Positions 35,509 through 44,426 of a DNA stretch of 64,000 bases are shown one piece after another. The position numbers were made by a program, and so were the translations under genes. Below the pieces are notes generated by a model, which did not search any database, was not told the DNA's origin, and saw only the letters and a list, made by a program, of their open reading frames with translations. The stretch is from contig CANNGL010000002.1 in NCBI GenBank assembly GCA_947504205.1, forward strand, positions 1 to 64,000, in the 5' to 3' direction. Every line of letters begins with the position of its first letter. The stretch's first letter is position 1. This DNA is from an uncultured Litoreibacter sp. GTDB lineage: Bacteria > Pseudomonadota > Alphaproteobacteria > Rhodobacterales > Rhodobacteraceae.

Positions 35509-35538
35509 AAAAAAAAGCCCCCGAATTGCTTCGGGGGC
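35509..35538 (-). terminator. Intrinsic terminator in the MFS leader (attenuator-like)
   Basis: Minus strand: stem GCCCCCGAA/TTCGGGGGC (9 bp, GCAA tetraloop) followed directly by eight T residues, ending 25 bp before the MFS ATG. No upstream minus-strand gene needs it except a 14-codon ORF at 35564. An upstream copy of GCCCCCG (plus 35673-35679) could pair with the terminator's 3' arm as an antiterminator. Confidence 0.85.
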
Positions 35539-35563
35539 GCATGGCGTACGGATATGGATACCC

Positions 35564-35608
35564 CTACCGGACCATGCACCTCTCGCTCACCACGACATCA
35601 ATAATCAT
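35564..35608 (-). CDS. Putative leader peptide of the MFS gene
   Basis: 14 codons reading MIIDVVVSERCMVR, with AGGAG 7 nt before its ATG, ending 26 bp before the intrinsic terminator stem. Position, size and a good ribosome binding site match regulatory leader peptides of drug-resistance genes. Not visible to ordinary gene finders. The evidence is architectural only. Confidence 0.5.
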   Translation of the reverse strand: MIIDVVVSERCMVR

Positions 35609-35816
35609 TGGAGTTCTCCTATTTGCCGACAGCGTATGGGCCAAAACCAGCTTTGACAATGCTTCGATGCCACGGGGGCAAAGCTTGTTGCTCAAGGTTG
35701 CAGGCTGTCATGCGTCAAATTTCCCGCTTGCGCGCTCACGCTGAGCCTTTATTCCTAAGCGGTGTTGTTCTTGGGTATTCATTTCCTTTTCGCCATATAA
35801 ATAACGGCTCGCATCT

Positions 35817-36851
35817 ATGTCCCACCCTGCTGACACACGTGATTGGATCCGCGTTCTGGCGCAATATCGCGAACCCAGTCTGGCGCGTTCGCTCTGGGTT
35901 GTGACCAATACGCTCGTTCCGTTCTTTGCGATCTGGGCAGTGGCATGGTGGGCGCTCGATATCTCATATTGGATCAGCTTTGCCTGCGCGATTGTGCTCG
36001 GGTTTTTCCTGATGCGGATTTTCTGCATTCAGCATGACTGCGGGCATGGGGCGCTGTTCAAATCAAAGCGCGCCAATGACTGGCTCGGTCGCTTTGTGTC
36101 GATCCTGACAATCACGCCCTATGCAGTCTGGCGCAAGATGCACGCCGTTCACCACGAAACCCACGGCAATCTGGACCGGCGCGAGATGGGCGATGTCCGC
36201 ACCCTGACCGTCGAGGAATACTATGCTCGCGGTCCCGCAGGCCGCGCGCTTTACAGATTTTACCGCAATCCATTGTTCCTGTTCGGGTTGGCGCCGTTTA
36301 TTCTGTTTTTCCTGCAGTATCGGCTGCCGGTCGGCCTGTGGCATGATCGGAAATACTGGATAAGTGCAATGGGCCTGAACGCAATACTCGCCGTGCTTTT
36401 ATCAGCAATGTATGCGGCGGGTGGTTGGGCCCCTATCCTGATAATCTTCGTACCCTCCGTCTTGTTGGGCGCATTAGCCGGGGTCTGGACATTCTACGTG
36501 CAGCATCAATTTGAAGACACCGCATGGTCCCGCCCTCCGGACTGGCAGGTCCATGACGCCGCACTCTATGGATCTTCCTATGTCGCGCTGCCGCGCTGGT
36601 TTGCGTGGTTCACAGCCAATATCGGCATCCACCATGTTCACCATCTTTACGCCCGCATCCCCTTCTACCGACTGCCGGAGGTCATCGCGGATCACCCTGT
36701 CTTCGCCGAGACCAACCGCATGTCTTTCATGGACTCGCTGAAATGCGCAAACTTCCATCTTTGGGACGAACGGCAGCAGAAAATCCTGTCCTTTCGCGAA
36801 GCGCACCGGACCTATGGCACAGGGTCAATGGCGGTCGTCCCCGCCGAATAG
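35817..36851 (+). CDS. Fatty acid desaturase
   Basis: Integral-membrane di-iron desaturase of 344 residues with the three histidine boxes HDCGH, HAVHHETH and HHVHH in the expected order and spacing, among several transmembrane helices. It introduces double bonds into acyl chains of membrane lipids, or acts on a related substrate; regiospecificity cannot be told. An AT-rich promoter-like stretch (CATATAAATAA) lies just upstream. It is convergent with the DUF2189 gene (3 bp apart). Confidence 0.93.
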   Translation: MSHPADTRDWIRVLAQYREPSLARSLWVVTNTLVPFFAIWAVAWWALDISYWISFACAIVLGFFLMRIFCIQHDCGHGALFKSKRANDWLGRFVSILTITPYAVWRKMHAVHHETHGNLDRREMGDVRTLTVEEYYARGPAGRALYRFYRNPLFLFGLAPFILFFLQYRLPVGLWHDRKYWISAMGLNAILAVLLSAMYAAGGWAPILIIFVPSVLLGALAGVWTFYVQHQFEDTAWSRPPDWQVHDAALYGSSYVALPRWFAWFTANIGIHHVHHLYARIPFYRLPEVIADHPVFAETNRMSFMDSLKCANFHLWDERQQKILSFREAHRTYGTGSMAVVPAE

Positions 36852-36854
36852 CCC

Positions 36855-37631
36855 TCAGAGTGGCGCATAAAGCGCGCGGCGATAGAGATGCCATGTGGCA
36901 TGGCCCAACACCGGCAGAACCAGAAACAGCCCTAAAAACATCGGTATCATGCCGACAAACAGCATCACGGCGATCAGTCCGGCCCAGATGCTGAGCACGC
37001 GCTTGTTGCGAAGAAACGTCTTCGCGGAGAGCAACATTGCCGTCACGAAATCCAGTTCGTGTTCCAGCAAAAGTGGGATCGCCACCACCGTCAGCGCGAA
37101 TGTCAAAAGCGCCACCGCGCCACCGACGAGAAACTCGAACAAGATCAGAAGCCGCCCATTCAGTGTGCCAAACACTTCCCATGAGGTCGAAATGTTCGTC
37201 AGGCTCATATTGCCGAGAAACAAGGCCAGCGACATATGTGCAAAGAAGCTCCAGAACAGGAAGATGATCAACAGGATCACGCCGATCCATGGCACCTGTC
37301 CGCCCCGCTCCAACCAGACCGCGCCGAGGATTTCCGACCAGACGAGCGGCTCATCGCTTTCAAGGCGGCGACTGACCTCATAAAGCCCAACAGCCGCGAA
37401 AGGCGTCACCAGTGGAAACCCCAGCGACAAAACAAGCGTCCAGGTGAACGTATCCGCGCCCAGCAGGATCAGAACAAATCCACACAGCACGTAAAACGCG
37501 CTGAAAAATATTCCGAAGATCGGCGCGCGCTTGAAGTCGTGCCACCCCGCCTTCAGAGATGCCAGAATGTCGGCAATTGTGATGTCCCCGATCTCGGGCA
37601 CGTCCGAGCGTCGCTTTATTTCGTCTGCCAT
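36855..37631 (-). CDS. DUF2189 integral membrane protein
   Basis: 258 residues from MADEIKRRS, start chosen for the AGGAGGAGGC immediately upstream. A short cytosolic N-terminus (IADILASLKAGWHDFKRAPIFGIFF, characteristic of DUF2189) is followed by about six hydrophobic helices. Some members sit beside cytochrome oxidase genes, but the function is unknown. Its start is 121 bp from the divergent deoD start. Confidence 0.85.
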   Translation of the reverse strand: MADEIKRRSDVPEIGDITIADILASLKAGWHDFKRAPIFGIFFSAFYVLCGFVLILLGADTFTWTLVLSLGFPLVTPFAAVGLYEVSRRLESDEPLVWSEILGAVWLERGGQVPWIGVILLIIFLFWSFFAHMSLALFLGNMSLTNISTSWEVFGTLNGRLLILFEFLVGGAVALLTFALTVVAIPLLLEHELDFVTAMLLSAKTFLRNKRVLSIWAGLIAVMLFVGMIPMFLGLFLVLPVLGHATWHLYRRALYAPL

Positions 37632-37752
37632 GCCTCCTCCTGCATGTATTCTGATCCGATCAGGCGGAATAGCACTTTGATCTCGATCAAACCGTTTTCC
37701 CCTGCGCCGTGTCTGGTATAAGCAAGAAAATCCACAGAATTTCGGAGCAAAC

Positions 37753-38457
37753 ATGACCATTCATATCGGCGCAAAACCTGGCGACATTGCAGAAACTGTC
37801 TTGCTTCCAGGCGATCCCTATCGCGCCAAATGGGCGGCCGAGACGTTTCTGGAAGACGCCAAACTGGTCAATGAGGTGCGCGGAATGCTGGGCTTTACCG
37901 GCACGTGGAGAGGGCACCGCGTTACGATCCACGGCTCAGGGATGGGCATGCCCAGCCTGTCGATCTACGTCAACGAACTGATCAAGGACTACGATTGCAA
38001 AACGCTGATCCGCATCGGCTCGACTGGCGCAATGCAGGCGAATGTCGGGCTGCGCGATGTGATTTTGGCGCAAACCTCATCAACATTATCGACCCCCTCG
38101 CGGGGCATCTTCAAAGAACTGAACTTTGCCCCGACAGCAGATTTCCACCTGCTGCACAAAGCCTATCACGCAGCCGAAAGCCGCGGCGTGACCACCCATG
38201 TCGGCGGCATCTATTCGTCGGATGTCTTCTACGATGAACGCCCCGATTTGAACGAGCAAATGACCCGCCACGGAATACTGGCTGTCGAAATGGAAGCGGC
38301 TGAGTTGTATACGCTGGCAGCGCGCTACGGGCGGCGCGCACTGGCGGTGCTGACCGTGTCTGATCATCTGCAAACCGGTGAGGCTTTACCATCTGAAGAT
38401 CGCGAAAAGAGCTTTGGCGAAATGGTCGAAATCGCGCTTGAGGCTGCCTTTTCCTAG
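37753..38457 (+). CDS. deoD: Purine nucleoside phosphorylase DeoD-type
   Basis: 234 residues of the hexameric PNP family: [27 protein letters not shown], the phosphate-binding RIGSTGAMQ, and the nucleoside-binding [12 protein letters not shown]. It cleaves purine (deoxy)ribonucleosides with phosphate for salvage. It appears monocistronic, with no neighbouring deoABC genes. Confidence 0.97.
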   Translation: MTIHIGAKPGDIAETVLLPGDPYRAKWAAETFLEDAKLVNEVRGMLGFTGTWRGHRVTIHGSGMGMPSLSIYVNELIKDYDCKTLIRIGSTGAMQANVGLRDVILAQTSSTLSTPSRGIFKELNFAPTADFHLLHKAYHAAESRGVTTHVGGIYSSDVFYDERPDLNEQMTRHGILAVEMEAAELYTLAARYGRRALAVLTVSDHLQTGEALPSEDREKSFGEMVEIALEAAFS

Positions 38458-38758
38458 GGCCGACGGACCGGGTTAATTTTTCTTATCCAGACACGCGCTC
38501 AGGCGGGTGTTTTCCTAGGGTTTTCTCGAAATCTTGACTGCGAATCGCCTGACGGGTGAGCCGGGCTGGAGCGTCAACTACGCCTTCCCTGACCGTCGAA
38601 AATGTCTGAGTGTTTCCATTTTGGGGACAATACCCCAAGAATTTAGGCGTAAGTCCGCACATTTGACCTAAAAACCGGCATTTCATCAAGAAAGGTGTTT
38701 TTTTTGTGTTGGTAACAGTTAATTTACCTCTGTCCGTTTTTGGTAGAAAGGTTACCTA
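38458..38758. other. Long leader/promoter region of the VPLPA-CTERM gene
   Basis: 301 bp with no gene. It contains an 18-bp inverted repeat TTGGGG-N6-CCCCAA (38621-38638) and, near the start codon, GGTAAC (38711-38716), which can pair with GTTACC (38751-38756) overlapping the AGAAAGG ribosome binding site. A run of eight T lies just before this. It may be a structured 5' leader. Confidence 0.5.
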
Positions 38759-39478
38759 ATGAATACTGTACTCAAAAAGTACGCTCTGTCGGCAGTCGCC
38801 GTCGGGCTTTTAAGCACAACAAGCGCATTCGCTGCGACTGTTTCAATCGCCACTGATAACTCCACACCATTCACAACCATGGGTATCGACACCTTCAACA
38901 CAGGTGGCGGCGACATGGATGGTATGATCATCACCGGCACATTTGCAGATGCAAGCTCGCAAGCACTGACGTTCAATGGCACAGGCGGCAACGCAGGGTC
39001 CACTGGCGCTGGTAATTTCAACGTGTCCTTCAATGGCTCTACGACTTTTAGCACTGCTTGGGATTTGAGCGTTTCCACTGGCAAGCTGGTTTCACTGGTC
39101 TTCCAGGGCGCTCCAGGCAGCACCATCTTCGATATCCTTCCTGGCAGCCCGAGCACGCCGGATAGTGCAAGTGGCAAACAGTTTGCAATCTCAGGGTCCA
39201 GCCCGGACGGCAATATTGCTGTGACGTATTCCAACCCAGTTGGCGTCGTACCAAATGTTCCGGTTGGAGATCTGTTCGCAACGATGACCGTTGACTTCTC
39301 CGGCTTGGCTTCTGGTGGTCTCGACGCTGGTACCAGCTTGTCGTTCTTCCAGGACACAGACAATTCGGCCAGCCGTGGTCCAATCGTTCCAGTCGACCCA
39401 GTTCCACTTCCAGCCGCTGGTTGGTTGCTGCTTGCTGGTCTCGGCGGTCTTGCAGCGGCACGCCGCAAGAAAAGCTAA
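38759..39478 (+). CDS. VPLPA-CTERM sorted surface/exported protein
   Basis: 239 residues: signal peptide (to about residue 25, SAFA), a low-complexity Ser/Thr/Gly/Asn-rich mature part, and a C-terminal sorting signal VPLPAAGWLLLAGLGGLAAARRKK. This Rhodobacterales variant of PEP-CTERM is recognised by an exosortase and linked to exopolysaccharide export. No exosortase gene is in the window. AGAAAGG precedes the ATG. A strong terminator follows. Confidence 0.93.
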   Translation: MNTVLKKYALSAVAVGLLSTTSAFAATVSIATDNSTPFTTMGIDTFNTGGGDMDGMIITGTFADASSQALTFNGTGGNAGSTGAGNFNVSFNGSTTFSTAWDLSVSTGKLVSLVFQGAPGSTIFDILPGSPSTPDSASGKQFAISGSSPDGNIAVTYSNPVGVVPNVPVGDLFATMTVDFSGLASGGLDAGTSLSFFQDTDNSASRGPIVPVDPVPLPAAGWLLLAGLGGLAAARRKKS

Positions 39479-39499
39479 GCTTTAAGCTTCATCGAATAG

Positions 39500-39529
39500 A
39501 AAAAGGCGGGTCCACGACCCGCCTTTTTT
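39500..39529 (+). terminator. Bidirectional terminator between VPLPA gene and sdhB
   Basis: A perfect 12-bp stem (39500-39511 with 39517-39528) with a 5-nt loop and T-runs built into the arms on both strands. It ends the VPLPA-CTERM gene and, from the other side, the sdh operon. Confidence 0.93.
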
Positions 39530-39555
39530 ATTTGGTGCAAGACAAACGCGCGGGT

Positions 39556-40335
39556 TTAAACCACGCGTTCAACCATCATCTTCTTGATCTCTGCAATCGC
39601 CTTGGCCGGGTTCAGACCCTTGGGGCAGGTCTTTGTGCAGTTCATGATCGTATGGCAGCGGTACAGCTTGAACGGGTCTTCCAGATCGTCCAGTCGCTCA
39701 CCCGTTGCCTCGTCCCGACTGTCGATGATCCAGCGATAGGCATGCAACAGAGCAGCAGGCCCCAGATACTTGTCGCCGTTCCACCAATAGGACGGGCAAG
39801 ATGTCGAGCACGACGCGCACATCACGCATTCATAAAGCCCATCCAGCTTTTCGCGGTCTTCAATCGACTGCCGCCATTCCTTGCGTGGCCGGTTCGTCTT
39901 GGTCTCAAGCCACGGCATGATCGACGCATGTTGAGCATAGAAATGCGTCAGATCCGGGATCAAGTCCTTGACCACCGGCATATGCGGCAGCGGGTAGATC
40001 TTCACATCGCCCTTGATCTCATCCATCCCGTAGATACAGGCAAGCGTATTGATCCCATCGATATTCATCGCACAGGACCCGCAAATGCCCTCCCGGCAGG
40101 AGCGGCGGAAGGTCAGCGTGGGGTCAATCTCATTCTTGATCTTGATCAGCGCGTCCAGAACCATCGGCCCACAGGTGTCCATATCCACGAAATAGGTGTC
40201 GACTTGCGGGTTCTTTCCATCATCGGGATTCCAGCGATAGATGCTGAACTTGCGAATATTGGTTGCGCCCTCTGGCTTCGGCCATGTTTTCCCGGTCTGA
40301 ATTCGGGAATTTTTGGGCAAGGTCAGTTGAACCAT
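39556..40335 (-). CDS. sdhB: Succinate dehydrogenase iron-sulfur subunit
   Basis: 259 residues. The N-terminal 2Fe-2S domain has [15 protein letters not shown] and the C-terminal domain holds [13 protein letters not shown] plus [17 protein letters not shown] for the 4Fe-4S and 3Fe-4S clusters. It transfers electrons from SdhA flavin to ubiquinone at SdhC/D. It is last in the sdhC-D-A-x-y-B run, separated from sdhA by two small lipoprotein genes. Confidence 0.98.
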   Translation of the reverse strand: MVQLTLPKNSRIQTGKTWPKPEGATNIRKFSIYRWNPDDGKNPQVDTYFVDMDTCGPMVLDALIKIKNEIDPTLTFRRSCREGICGSCAMNIDGINTLACIYGMDEIKGDVKIYPLPHMPVVKDLIPDLTHFYAQHASIMPWLETKTNRPRKEWRQSIEDREKLDGLYECVMCASCSTSCPSYWWNGDKYLGPAALLHAYRWIIDSRDEATGERLDDLEDPFKLYRCHTIMNCTKTCPKGLNPAKAIAEIKKMMVERVV

Positions 40336-40345
40336 ATCACATCTC

Positions 40346-40660
40346 CTAGGTGAGGAACGGGGCCAGCCCGTCCTTCAGCAAACATTGAATTGTCTCTGGG
40401 CGCGTCGCGATCTGCACGATCAGCTCCGCATCTGTCTGGGCCACGGTGGTGGCCCCCGCGCGGGCAAGCTGGAACAGCTCCGACGCGGTAGCATTGTCGA
40501 TCACGCAGTTTGTGGCGGGTTCAAGCGGCACTCCCGGAAAGCGCTCCGCCAAGACCGGGTTCACGGCCTTCTTCGCCTGCGCGCGGGCAATCTCGTCGGC
40601 CAGTGGCGTGTCACAGGCCGCAACGGCAAGTGCACAACTCAGAAAGACGACCACTCTCAT
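40346..40660 (-). CDS. Small lipoprotein within the sdh operon (B-proximal)
   Basis: 104 residues with signal and lipobox AVAAC (Cys16), then a short domain with two further cysteines ([19 protein letters not shown], then IQCLLKDGL). Overlaps the preceding lipoprotein gene by 4 bp and lies 10 bp before sdhB, so it is certainly co-transcribed. No family recognised; periplasmic exposure on the inner or outer membrane is likely. Confidence 0.82.
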   Translation of the reverse strand: MRVVVFLSCALAVAACDTPLADEIARAQAKKAVNPVLAERFPGVPLEPATNCVIDNATASELFQLARAGATTVAQTDAELIVQIATRPETIQCLLKDGLAPFLT

Positions 40661-40959
40661 GTCTTGCCCCCGATAGAAATTCCGACTGTCGTGGGGGCCG
40701 GCTCCCCGTTCAGGCGCCGTGCGATGCAGTCACGCATGAACTCTTCTTCGGATTGCGGGTTGAAAACGCGGTCGGTGACGACGATGCCACCCCGTGCTTT
40801 CGCACCACCGGTTCCAACGCCAACCCCAACCCGGCCGGCGAACCCATCCGCCAAAGGCGCATCTTCACGGCACAACCGCTCCGCCCGTTCCGGCGTCATC
40901 GGGACAGGCGCGCAGGCCACCGCCAGAAGTGGCGTGATATAAATGAGAGTGCGGATCAA
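40657..40959 (-). CDS. Small lipoprotein within the sdh operon (A-proximal)
   Basis: 100 residues with lipobox AVAC ([16 protein letters not shown]), a Gly/Val-rich middle ([11 protein letters not shown]) and a [10 protein letters not shown] segment. It overlaps sdhA by 4 bp and the next lipoprotein by 4 bp. Function unknown. The tight spacing indicates translational coupling to the succinate dehydrogenase flavoprotein. Confidence 0.82.
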   Translation of the reverse strand: MIRTLIYITPLLAVACAPVPMTPERAERLCREDAPLADGFAGRVGVGVGTGGAKARGGIVVTDRVFNPQSEEEFMRDCIARRLNGEPAPTTVGISIGGKT

Positions 40960-42764
40960 TACACCCGTGCTTTCGGGGCGATCTTCTTCAGATCAATACC
41001 GCCCTCGTTATGCGAGGTCAGCGGCTCCAGATGAACGCCGCGATAATCGAGCTTGGGTTTCAGCCCCTTGAACCAAGTCAGCGAATGCTTGCGCCAGTTC
41101 TTGTCGTCGCGATCGGGGTAATCCTCATGCGCATGGGCGCCACGGCTTTCCTTGCGGGCCTCGGCGCTGACGATTGTCGCCACGGCGTTTGGCATCAGGT
41201 TGGCCAGCTCCAAGGTCTCCATCAGGTCGGAATTCCAGACGAGCGAGCGATCAGAAACCTCCAGATCGTCCATTTTGCCAGCAACGCCGTGCATCTTCTT
41301 GACGCCTTCGCCGAGAGTTTTGTCAGTGCGGAAAACAGCCGCGTCTTCCTGCATTGTCTTTTGCATCTCCAGACGCAACGCAGCCGTCGGAACAGCGCCC
41401 TTCGCATGGCGCAATCCGTCAAAGCGGTCCAAAGCCCGTTGCACGGAGATTTGGCTGATCGGCGGGTTTGCTTCGTTCGGGTCAACGATTTGTCCGGCGC
41501 GGATCGCAGCCGCCCGACCAAACACCACAAGGTCGATGAGGGAGTTTGATCCCAGACGGTTGGCCCCATGGACCGAGGCGCATCCGGCCTCGCCCACAGC
41601 CATCAGGCCCGGCGCGACGCGGTCAGGGTCGGACTTCGTTGGGCTGAGTACCTCACCCCAGTAATTCGTCGGAATACCGCCCATGTTGTAATGCACGGTC
41701 GGCAAAACCGGGATGGGTTCTTTCGTCAGATCGACGCCAGCAAAGATGCGTGCTGATTCAGAGATGCCCGGCAGCCGCTGCGCCAGCGTTTCCGGGGGCA
41801 AGTGGTTGAGGTGCAGGTGAATGTGGTCGCCATCTGCCCCAACGCCGCGGCCTTCGCGGATTTCCAGCGTCATGCAGCGAGAGACAACGTCGCGAGAGGC
41901 AAGGTCTTTGTAGGTGGGTGCATAACGCTCCATGAAGCGCTCACCTTCGGAATTGGTGAGATACCCCCCCTCCCCGCGTGCACCTTCGGTAATCAGACAA
42001 CCCGCGCCATAAATGCCGGTGGGATGAAACTGCACGAACTCCATGTCTTGCAGAGGCAAGCCTGCACGGGCCACCATGCCACCACCATCACCCGTACAGG
42101 TATGCGCCGACGTGGCCGAGAAATAGGCCCGGCCATAACCGCCTGTGGCAAGTACGACCATTTTGGCAGAGAAGAGATGCAGCGTACCATCATCAAGCTT
42201 CCAGCATAGAACGCCGGTGCATTGCCCATCGTCGGACATGATCAGGTCGATGGCAAAATACTCGATGTAGAACTCGGCCTGCTGCTTCAGGGATTGCCCG
42301 TACAGCGTGTGCAAAATCGCGTGTCCGGTCCGGTCCGCAGCGGCACATGTGCGTTGCACGGGTGGGCCTTCTCCGTACTCGGTCGTGTGGCCGCCAAAGG
42401 GCCGCTGGTAGATCTTGCCCTCCTCCGTGCGGGAGAACGGCACACCGTAATGCTCCAACTCGTAGACAGCCTTCGGCGCTTCTCTGGCGAGGTATTCCAT
42501 CGCGTCCGTATCACCCAGCCAGTCCGAGCCTTTGACGGTGTCATACATGTGCCATTGCCAGCTGTCCGGCCCCATGTTGCCCAACGAGGCCGCAATACCC
42601 CCCTGCGCCGCCACCGTGTGAGACCGGGTCGGGAAAACCTTGGTCACGCAAGCGGTGCGCAAGCCCTGTTCTGCCATGCCGAGGGTTGCGCGCAGTCCTG
42701 CGCCGCCAGCTCCAACGACAACGACATCATATTCATGTGTTTCGTACTCGTATTCCGCAGCCAT
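40956..42764 (-). CDS. sdhA: Succinate dehydrogenase flavoprotein subunit
   Basis: 602 residues, covalent-FAD subunit oxidising succinate to fumarate. FAD-binding [20 protein letters not shown] is at about residues 16-35, the flavinylation His is in the [11 protein letters not shown] segment, and the active-site [21 protein letters not shown] and the late [11 protein letters not shown] follow. The length is normal. Central gene of sdhCDAB. Confidence 0.99.
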   Translation of the reverse strand: MAAEYEYETHEYDVVVVGAGGAGLRATLGMAEQGLRTACVTKVFPTRSHTVAAQGGIAASLGNMGPDSWQWHMYDTVKGSDWLGDTDAMEYLAREAPKAVYELEHYGVPFSRTEEGKIYQRPFGGHTTEYGEGPPVQRTCAAADRTGHAILHTLYGQSLKQQAEFYIEYFAIDLIMSDDGQCTGVLCWKLDDGTLHLFSAKMVVLATGGYGRAYFSATSAHTCTGDGGGMVARAGLPLQDMEFVQFHPTGIYGAGCLITEGARGEGGYLTNSEGERFMERYAPTYKDLASRDVVSRCMTLEIREGRGVGADGDHIHLHLNHLPPETLAQRLPGISESARIFAGVDLTKEPIPVLPTVHYNMGGIPTNYWGEVLSPTKSDPDRVAPGLMAVGEAGCASVHGANRLGSNSLIDLVVFGRAAAIRAGQIVDPNEANPPISQISVQRALDRFDGLRHAKGAVPTAALRLEMQKTMQEDAAVFRTDKTLGEGVKKMHGVAGKMDDLEVSDRSLVWNSDLMETLELANLMPNAVATIVSAEARKESRGAHAHEDYPDRDDKNWRKHSLTWFKGLKPKLDYRGVHLEPLTSHNEGGIDLKKIAPKARVY

Positions 42765-42780
42765 GCGAAAAACCTCCGGA

Positions 42781-43152
42781 TTAAAGGGCGATGCGAGCGA
42801 TGGCGAAAAGCCCCGTGCCCGCAGCCGCGTAAGACAGACAGATCATGGCAACAAGCAACGGCTTGCGCGCTGCACCATGCACATAGTCTTCGATCAGAAC
42901 CTGCACACCGTCTTTGAAATGCAGAAAACTCACCACGATGGTCAGCGCCGCGACGATCGCCGGAAACGGTCGCGAGAAATAGGCGAGCACCTCGGCATGT
43001 GACGCGCCCAGAATGCTGCCAAACGTGAAGATGAACAGCGGGATCAGGACCGCCAGTGCGGCAGAGCTGATTGTCATATGCCAATGATGCAGCGTTCCGG
43101 ACTTTGCGGAGCCCATGCCCTCGGCGCGTTTGCGGTCAGTTAGATAAGCCAT
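42781..43152 (-). CDS. sdhD: Succinate dehydrogenase membrane anchor SdhD
   Basis: 123 residues from [14 protein letters not shown]. Three transmembrane helices; [16 protein letters not shown] precedes helix 1 and a conserved [16 protein letters not shown] follows helix 2, typical of alphaproteobacterial SdhD with heme and quinone contacts. The start at 43152 is chosen because the upstream frame overlaps sdhC. It is 11 bp after sdhC and 16 bp before sdhA. Confidence 0.96.
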   Translation of the reverse strand: MAYLTDRKRAEGMGSAKSGTLHHWHMTISSAALAVLIPLFIFTFGSILGASHAEVLAYFSRPFPAIVAALTIVVSFLHFKDGVQVLIEDYVHGAARKPLLVAMICLSYAAAGTGLFAIARIAL

Positions 43153-43163
43153 GTCCCGCCCCC

Positions 43164-43547
43164 TCAGATCACAAGCAATGTTAAGATGGTCAGCACGAAA
43201 GAGCCGCCGATCAGCCCATAGGCCAGCTTCTCCGCCGTCTCCAGTTCGAGACCTCGACCGCTGTCCCAATAGAGATGTCGCAGCCCGGCCAGCAGGTGAT
43301 ACCAGACGGCCCAAAGCGACAATGTCATGACGATGTCACCAAACCACGACGTGATCACAGCATTCGCGGTTTCGAAATATGCCTCACTGTAGCTTGCCGC
43401 CAGAAACCACCAGACCACCAGCAAAGCCGATACCAGCAGAGCGTTTCCGGTGATCCGTGTGAAGATCGACGTCATGGAAGTGAATTGCGGACGATAGATC
43501 GACAAGTGCGGCGACAGCGGGCGATTGCCCCGGTTCACATCAGCCAT
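43164..43547 (-). CDS. sdhC: Succinate dehydrogenase cytochrome b556 subunit SdhC
   Basis: 127 residues with three transmembrane helices. PLSPHLSIYRPQFTSMTSIFTRITG and WYHLLAGLRHLYWD (axial heme b His region) are the two family signatures. First gene of sdhCDAB. About 130-160 bp upstream lie two GTGATCAC palindromes that recur ahead of sucC. Confidence 0.97.
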   Translation of the reverse strand: MADVNRGNRPLSPHLSIYRPQFTSMTSIFTRITGNALLVSALLVVWWFLAASYSEAYFETANAVITSWFGDIVMTLSLWAVWYHLLAGLRHLYWDSGRGLELETAEKLAYGLIGGSFVLTILTLLVI

Positions 43548-43675
43548 ATGAGGTCCTTCGTGTTGGCATAGCTTTGTTTTCTTTCATTTATGCCGTGAAG
43601 CTAGGGCAGATGTCACGCCATGACAGCGCAAACATCCGCGATGAATTGGCACATTTAGATCAATTCTATGAATTA

Positions 43676-43705
43676 AGTGATCACTAGACCATAGGCGTGA
43701 TCACA
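43676..43705. promoter_or_regulatory. Paired palindromes upstream of sdhC
   Basis: AGTGATCACT (43676-43685, perfect palindrome) and CGTGATCACA (43696-43705, near-palindromic) have centres exactly 20 bp apart. The same core GTGATCAC, in the same 20-bp tandem, and the shared flank GTGATCACAAAT occur upstream of sucC (52108-52137). Candidate binding sites for a common regulator of the TCA cycle. Confidence 0.65.
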
Positions 43706-43707
43706 AA

Positions 43708-44376
43708 TCATCTGACATCCAGCGAAGAGACCTGTTTGGTGATCTCTCTCAACAGTTTCTGGCGAATCCGCTTCGGGTAATCATCAAATGTGTCAGCCGT
43801 CACGGCGAACGCACCCGGCCCCCAGATCAGGTTTTCGCGGAAATACTCCGTCAGCCCCGGCTGACTTTCCTCGATCGCCAGACCATTGATGATAATACCG
43901 GACGCGCCCAACTTCTGTCGCACGTTTTCCGGCACAATCCCTTCGTTCGAAAAGCCGTCACCCGACACGTCGACCACATGACGCTTGCACTCTGCCACAT
44001 CGAGAAACGCCACCTCCGCGGCCAATAGCGCCTCGCCTATTGCTGTCGAGAAGTTCCGCCACACCCGCGGGGTTTCAGCGATACGCGCTGCAAGGGCGTC
44101 AGCGGTCTCGAAATCCTCGACGGCGGTCCACGGGATAGAAATTCTTTGTCGCGATGAGCCGGTCCATTGCAAAAGCAAGACCCGCGCCTTGGCAGCCACC
44201 AAGGCTTCCGACACGGCGCTATCGGCCATCGCATCTGCAAGCCCCTGCATCTGCACGCGATATTCCCGGCTATCAACCGAGCCTGAAACATCGACGGCCA
44301 GCACCAAGGCCAACTCGCACGCGCGCGCAGAAAGCGCACTGAAAAGCCAGCCCAATATGAAGATCGCAAATCGCAT
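43708..44376 (-). CDS. DUF1194 (VWA-like) secreted protein
   Basis: 222 residues from MRFAIFILGW. A signal peptide (to about residue 20) precedes a DUF1194 domain with a MIDAS-like DVSGSVDSREY, then RVLLLQW and VDVSGDGFSNEG. These proteins resemble von Willebrand A domains and are common in Rhodobacteraceae; the role is unknown. ATG 44376 is preferred to a GTG three codons upstream because AAGG is spaced 8 nt from it. It ends just before the sdh operator pair. Confidence 0.88.
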   Translation of the reverse strand: MRFAIFILGWLFSALSARACELALVLAVDVSGSVDSREYRVQMQGLADAMADSAVSEALVAAKARVLLLQWTGSSRQRISIPWTAVEDFETADALAARIAETPRVWRNFSTAIGEALLAAEVAFLDVAECKRHVVDVSGDGFSNEGIVPENVRQKLGASGIIINGLAIEESQPGLTEYFRENLIWGPGAFAVTADTFDDYPKRIRQKLLREITKQVSSLDVR

Positions 44377-44426
44377 AAGCACCACCTTACCCGCGGTGCC
44401 GGATTTGTAACCTCAATTTCAGATGA

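Noticed and set aside
35708-35788. 24-codon ORF (MNTQEQHRLG...) on the minus strand upstream of the MFS leader
   Set aside because: It has an AAAAGGAA site but overlaps the desaturase promoter region and nothing links it to the MFS gene; kept only as a curiosity.
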